From Roseobacter cerasinus (lineage in GTDB: Bacteria > Pseudomonadota > Alphaproteobacteria > Rhodobacterales > Rhodobacteraceae), in assembly GCF_009811755.1 (NCBI RefSeq), contig NZ_BLIV01000001.1:1-64000 (forward strand): a DNA stretch of 64,000 nucleotides, in the 5' to 3' direction. The notes beneath the pieces are model-generated. The model searched no databases and had not been told where the DNA came from. It worked only from the letters and a program-made list of their open reading frames with translations. A program made the position numbers and the translations under genes. Within the stretch, counting starts at the first letter, position 1; every line of letters starts with the position of its first letter. This document shows positions 58,230 through 64,000 of this stretch, one piece after another.

Positions 58230-59627
58230 ATGGTCAAACACGCAAGCCTGCCGCGCAACGAGCCCGGGATCGAAACCGCGCTTGGCGTGCTGAAACAGCA
58301 GTTCGGCGAACGATTTCAGACGGGCCGCGCGATCCGCGAACAGCATGGGCATACCACCACCTGGATCGAGAACCAGCCGCCCGATGCGGTGGTCTTTGCA
58401 CATAGCACACAGGAGGTGTCCGACATTGTGCGCATCTGCGCGCAGCATGGGGTGCCCGTGATCGCCTATGGCACCGGCACCTCGCTGGAGGGGCATGTCA
58501 ATGCCCCCGCGGGCGGTGTTTGCGTCGATCTCAGCCAGATGGATCAGGTGGTGGAGGTGAACCCGGGCGATCTCGATTGCCGCGTGCAGCCCGGTGTGAC
58601 GCGCGAGGCGCTGAACACGCATCTGCGCGATCAGGGACTGTTTTTCCCCATTGATCCCGGCGCCAACGCCTCGCTGGGCGGGATGACGGCCACCAATGCG
58701 TCGGGCACCAACGCGGTGCGCTACGGCACAATGAAGGACAATGTGCTGGCGGTCGAGGCCGTCATGGCCGACGGGCGCGTGATCCGCACCGGGACCCGCG
58801 CGCGCAAATCCTCCGCAGGCTATGACCTTACGCGCCTGCTGGTGGGCTCCGAAGGCACGCTCTGCCTGATCACCGAGATTACGCTGCAGCTGCAGGGCAT
58901 TCCGGAGGCGATAAATTCGGCGCATTGCTCTTTTCCGAGCGTGGATGCCGCCTGTCAGACCGTGATTTCGGTCATTCAGTATGGGTTGCCGGTGGCGCGG
59001 ATCGAGCTTCTGGACGACGTGATGGTCAAGGCCCTGAACGCGCACTCCAAGCTCGATCTGCCCGAAACCCCGCTGCTGCTGCTGGAGTTCCACGGCACCG
59101 AGGCGGGCGTGGTCGAACAGGCGGAGATCTTCGGCGCGTTGGCCGAAGATCAGGGTGGCCATGGCTACTGCGCCACCACCACGGTGGAAGAGCGCAATCG
59201 ATTGTGGAAAGCCCGCCACGACGCCTACCCCGCCATGCTGCAATACCGACCCGGCGCCCAAGGCATCGCCACGGACGCCTGCGTGCCGATCTCGAAACTG
59301 GCGGAGTGTGTGACCGCAGCCCAGGCCCGCGTGGCGGAACTCGGCCTGATCGCCCCCATTGTCGGGCATGCAGGCGACGGCAATTTCCATGTCTCCCCGC
59401 TGGTCGATATGTCGAATGCCGAGGAGGTCACAAAGGCGGCCGAGTTTGTCATCTGGCTCAACGAGCTTGCGATCTCGATGGGTGGCACCTGCACCGGCGA
59501 GCACGGGATCGGCCAGGGCAAGAGGCCCTATCTCGACAAGGAACTGGGCGGTGCCACGGATGTCATGCGCACCATCAAGGCCGCATTGGACCCCCAAGAT
59601 ATCCTTAATCCCGGCAAGGTTCTTTGA
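58230..59627 (+). CDS. FAD-linked oxidase (GlcD / D-lactate dehydrogenase-like)
   Basis: 465 residues. PCMH-type FAD domain with P-V-I-A-Y-G-T-G-T-S-L-E-G-H near residue 82 and D-P-G-A-N-A-S-L-G-G-M near 145, then the FAD-oxidase C-terminal domain with G-H-A-G-D-G-N-F-H near 385 and G-E-H-G-I-G-Q-G-K-R. It oxidises a 2-hydroxy acid such as glycolate or D-lactate. GGGAGGGACAG precedes the ATG, 20 nt after ggt. A palindromic repeat follows its stop. Confidence 0.92.
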   Translation: MVKHASLPRNEPGIETALGVLKQQFGERFQTGRAIREQHGHTTTWIENQPPDAVVFAHSTQEVSDIVRICAQHGVPVIAYGTGTSLEGHVNAPAGGVCVDLSQMDQVVEVNPGDLDCRVQPGVTREALNTHLRDQGLFFPIDPGANASLGGMTATNASGTNAVRYGTMKDNVLAVEAVMADGRVIRTGTRARKSSAGYDLTRLLVGSEGTLCLITEITLQLQGIPEAINSAHCSFPSVDAACQTVISVIQYGLPVARIELLDDVMVKALNAHSKLDLPETPLLLLEFHGTEAGVVEQAEIFGALAEDQGGHGYCATTTVEERNRLWKARHDAYPAMLQYRPGAQGIATDACVPISKLAECVTAAQARVAELGLIAPIVGHAGDGNFHVSPLVDMSNAEEVTKAAEFVIWLNELAISMGGTCTGEHGIGQGKRPYLDKELGGATDVMRTIKAALDPQDILNPGKVL

Positions 59628-59639
59628 TCTGCTGCAAAG

Positions 59640-59714
59640 GGTGGCCTGAAAGCCCACCCCACCTGCCAGCACATCCGGTTGCGACAAGCAGGTTCGGTGG
59701 GCTTTCAGGCCACC
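59640..59714 (+). repeat. 75-bp palindromic repeat, copy 2
   Basis: Arms GGTGGCCTGAAAGCCCACC and GGTGGGCTTTCAGGCCACC are exact complements, enclosing ACCTGC/GCAGGT and a loop that also matches copy 1 (36778-36852, opposite strand). It starts 12 nt after the FAD oxidase stop codon. Probable transcription end or REP-like element. Confidence 0.9.
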
Positions 59715-59819
59715 GCTTGCGCCATGTCGCTTTCCCGCTATGACCGGTCGGGCGCAGTTTTGCTCTTTGTCCCCCACACGCTAAAGCTTGCGCAACATCC
59801 CCGTGACGGAGCCTGAGCC

Positions 59820-62321
59820 ATGAAAACCCAAGTCAAAGCCCTTGTTGTCGGCGGCGGCGCCGTTGGTACCTCGATTGCCTATCACCTCGCACGCGCGGGC
59901 TGGGACGATGTGATGCTGCTGGAACGGGACGAGCTGACCTCCGGCTCCACCTGGCATGCGGCGGGCCTCTTGCCCTATTTCAACATGTCCTATGCGACCA
60001 CGCATATCCACGACTACTCCATTCGCTTCTACAAGACGCTGGAGGAGGAAACCGGGCTCAATGCAGGGTTCGCGGTCGTCGGCAACCTGCGCATGGCGCA
60101 GACGCAGGAGCGCATGGATGAGTACATGCTCTACGCCTCTACCGCTGAGACCTGCGGTGTGCCCTATCAGTGGATGACGCCCGATGAGATCAAAGCGAAA
60201 TGGCCGCTCATTCGCACCCAAGACCTGAAAGGCGCCCTCTATCATCACACGGACGGCTACATTAACCCCGCCGATGTCACCATGGCGATGGCCAAGGGGG
60301 CGCGGCAACGGGGCGTGATGATCGAGCGGAAATGGCAAGCCGATGCCTTCCACTGGACTGGCACGCACTGGGAAGTAACGGCCACCAAGATGACCGAAAA
60401 GGGCGGCAATCTGGTGCCAACCGATGAGCAGGTCGTCATCACGGCAGAGCATGTCGTGACCGCTTCCGGCAACCACGCGCAGCGCACCGCGCAGATGCTG
60501 GGCATCAAGATCCCCGCGATCCCGGTGGAGCACCAGTTCATTGTCATGGATCAGGATCCGGAGCTTGTGAAGTTCCGCGGCGAAGGCAACGTCGAGCACC
60601 CGGTGATCCGTGATGCCGACGCGCAATCCTATGTGCGCGAGGAACGCGGCGGCTGGATCCTGGGGGTCTATGAAAAACACGCGCCTGCGCGGTTTGAATA
60701 CGGCGTGCCCGACAGCTTCCGCGCCGATCTGTTCCAGCTCGATCTGGAGCGCATCGAAGGCCAGTATATGGCCATGAACCACCGCATCCCTTCCTGCGAG
60801 AACTGCGGGCTAAAGGATGATTTCAACGGACCCATCTGCTACACGCCGGACGGTAACCCATTGGTTGGCCCGGCTCCTGGTCTGCGCAACATGTGGCTGG
60901 CCGAGGGCTTCTCTTTCGGGATCACCGCAGCGGGCGGCACCGGCTACTACCTTGCCCAGATGATGGTTGAGGGAGAGGCTGAGATCGACATGGCCTCGCT
61001 CGACCCCAAACGCTACAGCCAGAACTGGATGACCACTGAATTCGCCGCGCGCAAGAACGAAGAATGTTACGATCACGTCTACATCCTGCACCACCCTGAT
61101 GAAGAGCGCCCCGCCTGCCGCCCGTTGCGGACGGCTCCGGCTTATGACCGGCAAAAGGCCCGCGGCGCGCAGTTTGGCTGGGTCAACGGCTGGGAACGCC
61201 CAAATTACTATGCCCCAGAAGGGTTTAGCGACCATGCCGCGCGCTCCTTCCGGCGCGGTGGCTGGTGGCAATATGCGGTCGAAGAGGCCAAGGCGATCCG
61301 CGAGGGTGTGGGGCTGATCGATGCCACCGCCTTCACCAAGCACAAGCTCTTCGGGCCCGGCGCGACGGAATTCCTCGATCATTTCACCTGCAATAAGCTG
61401 CCTCGCATTGGTCGGATCAATCTGACCTATGCGCTGACGTCGCATGGCACCACGCGCACCGAATACACGATCATACGCTGGGCGGAGAATGAGTACTACC
61501 TTGTCTCCGCCGGTGCCTGGACGGAATATGATCAGGATTACCTGCTCAAGGCGATTGACGATTGGAACCCGACAAGTGAGGGCCAATGGGTGGGCATTCA
61601 GGACGTGACCACCCAATGGGGTGTCTTTGCCATCGCCGGGCCGAAATCGCGTGACGTGCTCAAAGAAGTGATCAAGGATGCCGATCCTGAGACTGCTCTG
61701 AGCAACAAACGCTTTCCGTGGCTTAGCGCCCGTCAGATCGAGTTGGGCATGTGCCCGGTCAACGCCATCCGGGTGGCCTATACCGGTGAGCTTGGCTGGG
61801 AGCTGCACCACCCGATGGAAATGCAGAACTATCTCTTCGATTTGCTGGAAAAGGCTGGAGACAGGCATGGAATGAAGCTCGTAGGTGCGCGGGCGCAGAA
61901 CTGGCTGCGGCAGGAGAAGAGCTATCGCGCCTTCGGGACGGAGCTGGGCCGCGATGCCACACCGCTGGAAGCGGATCTGCCGCGCTTTGTCGACCTCGGC
62001 AAGGATTTCCATGGCAAGGCGCGGATGCAGGCGACGGGTGTGCGCTCTAAATGCGTCACGCTGCTGATCGACGGGCCGGAGGATGCGGACCCATGGGGGC
62101 GAGAGGCATTGTATAATGGGGACACCCGTGTCGGACGTCTGACCTCGGGCGGCTATTCGGTGGCCTTCGGCAAGAGCATTGGCATGGGGTACGTGACGCC
62201 CGATCTGGCGGTGCCGGGCACCAAGCTGCAGGTGAAGATGTTTGACCAGCTTTGGCCAGCCGAGATCGTCGAGGACAGCCCTTATGATCCGACGAATGCG
62301 CGCATCCGAGTGGACGGCTAA
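59820..62321 (+). CDS. FAD-dependent dimethylglycine/sarcosine dehydrogenase-like enzyme with GcvT domain
   Basis: 833 residues. N-terminal DAO-type FAD domain (V-V-G-G-G-A-V-G-T-S-I-A-Y-H-L), and G-S-T-W-H-A-A-G, whose histidine carries covalent FAD in dimethylglycine dehydrogenase. From about residue 430 comes a GcvT/aminomethyltransferase-like half (Y-T-G-E-L-G-W-E-L-H, E-K-S-Y-R-A-F-G-T-E-L) that passes the methyl-derived formaldehyde to tetrahydrofolate. It belongs to the glycine-betaine demethylation route used by roseobacters. The exact N-methyl substrate is not certain. Confidence 0.9.
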   Translation: MKTQVKALVVGGGAVGTSIAYHLARAGWDDVMLLERDELTSGSTWHAAGLLPYFNMSYATTHIHDYSIRFYKTLEEETGLNAGFAVVGNLRMAQTQERMDEYMLYASTAETCGVPYQWMTPDEIKAKWPLIRTQDLKGALYHHTDGYINPADVTMAMAKGARQRGVMIERKWQADAFHWTGTHWEVTATKMTEKGGNLVPTDEQVVITAEHVVTASGNHAQRTAQMLGIKIPAIPVEHQFIVMDQDPELVKFRGEGNVEHPVIRDADAQSYVREERGGWILGVYEKHAPARFEYGVPDSFRADLFQLDLERIEGQYMAMNHRIPSCENCGLKDDFNGPICYTPDGNPLVGPAPGLRNMWLAEGFSFGITAAGGTGYYLAQMMVEGEAEIDMASLDPKRYSQNWMTTEFAARKNEECYDHVYILHHPDEERPACRPLRTAPAYDRQKARGAQFGWVNGWERPNYYAPEGFSDHAARSFRRGGWWQYAVEEAKAIREGVGLIDATAFTKHKLFGPGATEFLDHFTCNKLPRIGRINLTYALTSHGTTRTEYTIIRWAENEYYLVSAGAWTEYDQDYLLKAIDDWNPTSEGQWVGIQDVTTQWGVFAIAGPKSRDVLKEVIKDADPETALSNKRFPWLSARQIELGMCPVNAIRVAYTGELGWELHHPMEMQNYLFDLLEKAGDRHGMKLVGARAQNWLRQEKSYRAFGTELGRDATPLEADLPRFVDLGKDFHGKARMQATGVRSKCVTLLIDGPEDADPWGREALYNGDTRVGRLTSGGYSVAFGKSIGMGYVTPDLAVPGTKLQVKMFDQLWPAEIVEDSPYDPTNARIRVDG

Positions 62322-62338
62322 ACGCACTCAAGAACAGT

Positions 62339-62370
62339 CTGTGGGCCAGAGAGAGAGCCCTGACCCACAG
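62339..62370 (+). terminator. hairpin downstream of the dimethylglycine dehydrogenase-like gene
   Basis: CTGTGGG at 62339-62345 pairs with CCCACAG at 62364-62370, 18 nt after the stop. There is no T-run, so it is only a candidate terminator. Confidence 0.4.
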
Positions 62371-62446
62371 CCTTACCACGTACCAACTTCACCACATACG
62401 GATGGCACCCCTTACCCACCTGGCTGGGTCGAAAACCCCTGCGAGC

Positions 62447-62902
62447 TCACTCGATAAACGGTCTTGCAAGGCGGTCCCGAATGCGTTGTGCCGGATAAGA
62501 AAACACCGTCCGCTCGCCGGTGCGGACAAACAGATCCGCAGGCATGCCCGGCACAAGATCAAGTGCAGCGACCTCATGCGGCTGTTCAGCATCCAGACGG
62601 ACCTGTGCCAGATAGTAGGGATTACCCGTCCGGTCATCCTCAAGCGCATCCGCCCAGATGTCGAAAAGCTGACCCATCGCTTCCGGCACATCCGCCCGCG
62701 CGAAAGCCGACAGGCGCATCCGTGTTTCCTGCCCGATCCGCAGCTCGTCGATTTCGACGGGAGGCACCCGCGCCTCGCCGCCCACGATCACGTCACCATC
62801 GTTTGAGCCGATGACAGTCTCGATGGAGATCAGCACCTGGGTCTCAATCTGGTTCTCGATCACATCGAGCCCCATAACACCCGTGCCACCTATGGCGTCC
62901 AC
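62447..62902 (-). pseudogene. C-terminal fragment of an HlyD-type membrane fusion protein
   Basis: From about 62791 to the stop at 62447 the minus strand encodes the last 115 residues or so of an HlyD/PrsE-type type I secretion adaptor: E-A-R-V-P-P-V-E-I-D-E-L-R-I-G-Q, M-R-L-S-A-F-A-R, L-V-P-G-M-P-A-D-L-F-V-R-T-G-E-R-T. The membrane anchor, coiled coil and lipoyl parts are absent; the preceding residues up to 62902 do not resemble the family. No ABC transporter gene lies nearby. A decayed remnant. Confidence 0.8.
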
Positions 62903-63133
62903 ATCCAGTATTGCGCTGGCGGATCACTGACGTTGTCTCAGGCGTTGCTGTGGATCCCTCAACCGGAAATTGTTGGGTTAGATAGCCAAGGCCACACCGA
63001 TTTCGATTAAAAATCAGGCTTTCCGCCGCATTTCCGGCTTCAAGTTGGGCAATTTTTAGTATTTTCTCGCTACGTCAACCTGTCCGGGTTGAACACCAGA
63101 CCGCTTTGCCCGGAGCCTGACAGCGCAGGTCAT
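62903..63133. other. 231-bp spacer between the HlyD relic and the guanidine riboswitch
   Basis: No gene is seen. It must contain the promoter of the riboswitch transcript. It is locally AT-richer than its surroundings (TTTCGATTAAAAATCAGG, TTTTTAGTATTTTC). Confidence 0.5.
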
Positions 63134-63236
63134 CTAGGGTTCCGCTGCGCCATCATGGCATAGGGTCCGGTCCGAGAGATGACGCTGGGGCGGCAAACTC
63201 CGCCCCGGTACACGGCGGGATAAAAACCCGGGAGAG
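63134..63236 (+). promoter_or_regulatory. guanidine-I (ykkC-yxkD) riboswitch
   Basis: The three conserved blocks of the class occur in order: CTAGGGTTCCG (63134-63144), GGTCCGAGAGA (63169-63179) and ACGGCGGGATAAAA followed by ACCCGGGAGA (63212-63235; the consensus has GCCCGGGAGA). Between them GGGGCGG/CCGCCCC (63187-63193/63200-63206) makes the expected GC-rich helix. These aptamers bind guanidinium and turn on guanidine degradation or export genes. The urea-carboxylase-type transporter gene starts 92 nt downstream, as is typical. Confidence 0.93.
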
Positions 63237-63267
63237 CACTGCGCATGAGACCCGGTCGATTTCTCCT

Positions 63268-63308
63268 GTTCCGCCACGACCCCCTCGCACCCTCGTCCTC
63301 GGCGGAAC
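63268..63308 (+). promoter_or_regulatory. hairpin between riboswitch aptamer and start codon
   Basis: GTTCCGCC (63268-63275) and GGCGGAAC (63301-63308) form a perfect 8-bp stem with a 25-nt loop; the ribosome-binding AACGAGG follows at about 63314. It is a candidate expression platform, but which alternative structure it competes with is not clear. GAGACCCGG just upstream could pair with CCGGG of the aptamer. Confidence 0.5.
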
Positions 63309-63327
63309 GTTGCAACGAGGTCGTTCT

Positions 63328-64000
63328 ATGCCCATTCTTCGCCACGCCCTGATCGGGGCCGCAGCTCTGATGATTTCCACCGCCCCTCTTGCGGTGGCTC
63401 AAGAAAAAACCGACTTCCGAATTGCCTGGTCGATCTACGTGGGCTGGATGCCCTGGGGTTATCTCGAAGACAGCGGCATCATGGACAAATGGGCCGAGAA
63501 ATACGACATCGACGTCGAGATCGTGCAGATCAACGACTATGTGGAATCGATCAACCAGTATACGGCAGGTGCGTTCGACGGTGTCTCAGCCACCAATATG
63601 GACACGCTGTCCATTCCCGCGGGCGGTGGTGTCGACACCACGGCGCTGATTGTCGGAGACTTCTCCAACGGCAATGACGCGGTGATCGTGAAAGGCGACG
63701 GCGATCTGGCGTCGCTGGCAGGCAAGCCCGTCAGTCTGGTGGAGCTGTCGGTCTCACACTACCTGCTGGCGCGGGGCCTCGACAGCGTGGGTCTCAAGGA
63801 ATCCGATCTGGCCTCGGTCATCAACACCTCCGATGCCGATATGATTGCCGCCTTCGCCACGCCGGATGTGGAAGCCGTGGTCACCTGGAACCCGCTGGTC
63901 TCCAGCATTCTCGAAGACCCGTCGGCCACCAAGCTCTTTGACAGCTCCGACATCCCCGGCGAGATCATCGACCTCATGGTGGTGAACACCGAGGTGCTGG
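63328..64000 (+). CDS. periplasmic binding protein of a urea-carboxylase-type (guanidine/urea) ABC transporter, 5' part
   Basis: The frame runs from the ATG at 63328 off the window edge (224 residues seen). A signal peptide (about 1-24, ending A-V-A-Q) is followed by F-R-I-A-W-S-I-Y-V-G-W-M-P-W-G-Y and N-Q-Y-T-A-G-A-F-D-G-V-S-A-T-N-M-D-T-L, a NitT/TauT-like (NMT1) fold in the subfamily found beside urea carboxylase. Riboswitch control implies guanidine or a degradation product as ligand. Permease, ATPase and carboxylase genes are expected beyond the window. Confidence 0.88.
   Translation, partial: MPILRHALIGAAALMISTAPLAVAQEKTDFRIAWSIYVGWMPWGYLEDSGIMDKWAEKYDIDVEIVQINDYVESINQYTAGAFDGVSATNMDTLSIPAGGGVDTTALIVGDFSNGNDAVIVKGDGDLASLAGKPVSLVELSVSHYLLARGLDSVGLKESDLASVINTSDADMIAAFATPDVEAVVTWNPLVSSILEDPSATKLFDSSDIPGEIIDLMVVNTEVL

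Noticed and set aside
58038-59777. A 579-codon minus-strand frame under ggt, the FAD oxidase and the palindromic repeat
   Set aside because: Mirror of the FAD oxidase; part of its sequence is simply the translated repeat, which also appears in a frame over copy 1.

Overview
The window looks like a chromosomal segment of a marine alphaproteobacterium of the Rhodobacterales (Roseobacter group). Signs of this are high GC with long antisense open frames, a RecA gene preceded by the alphaproteobacterial SOS box GTTC-N7-GTTC, a CckA hybrid kinase with a CtrA-type site in front of it, an IscR lacking the usual cysteine ligands with an iron-Rhodo-box-like palindrome upstream, an IscR-cysteine desulfurase-SufB-(inserted genes)-SufCD-SufS cluster, a VPLPA-CTERM protein, a DmdB-like acyl-CoA ligase and a dimethylglycine-dehydrogenase-type enzyme.

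Layout. 1-3.98 kb is accessory DNA: the end of an IS3 transposase, an AbiEi/AbiEii pair followed by a small Xre-type protein, a divergent PD-(D/E)XK nuclease-like gene and about 0.7 kb without a supportable gene. It ends at the 3' end of tRNA-Arg(CCG), a usual integration position, and a decayed tRNA-Arg-like sequence lies just beyond. 4.3-13.1 kb is one long minus-strand suf/isc gene run (iscR, cysteine desulfurase, sufB, several small genes, sufC, sufD, two Yip1-like membrane genes, sufS). 13.2-31 kb is housekeeping: hydrolase, HD phosphohydrolase, icd, a YitT-like protein, an Lrp-type regulator, an EmrE-like SMR pump, typA, alaS, recA, cckA, rsmB, guaB. 31-40.6 kb holds a ferredoxin/ASKHA corrinoid-activator-like protein coupled to a methyltransferase, tRNA-Gly(CCC), an acyl-CoA ligase divergent from a thioesterase, and the pgi-pgl-zwf operon.

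40.6-42.8 kb is gene-poor and carries a frameshifted IS91-family transposase. 42.8-49.9 kb is a UgpB/A/E/C-like ABC importer followed by two overlapping paralogous metallophosphoesterases, with a divergent LysR regulator; together they suggest uptake and intracellular cleavage of a phosphodiester such as a glycerophosphodiester. 50.1-53.5 kb is a second defence island against the 3' end of tRNA-Gln(TTG). It contains an in-frame chimera of a truncated tyrosine recombinase and the C-terminal half of a CapV-like patatin, an intact CD-NTase, an antisense gene with a DisA_N-like (DGA / G-S-A-H-N) domain, and a Cap15-like two-TM beta-barrel effector. I read this as a remodelled CBASS locus, and it is the strongest candidate in the window for something unusual.

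53.7-62.3 kb holds an oxidoreductase, an SH3-domain protein, a 2-hydroxyacid dehydrogenase, gamma-glutamyltransferase, a GlcD-like FAD oxidase and a dimethylglycine-dehydrogenase-like enzyme. After an HlyD-type gene relic, the window closes with a clear guanidine-I (ykkC) riboswitch ahead of the periplasmic binding protein of a urea-carboxylase-type ABC transporter, which runs off the end. Two copies of a 75-bp palindromic repeat (36.8 and 59.6 kb) sit downstream of unrelated genes.

All functional assignments come from reading motifs and family resemblance by eye; no database search was run.
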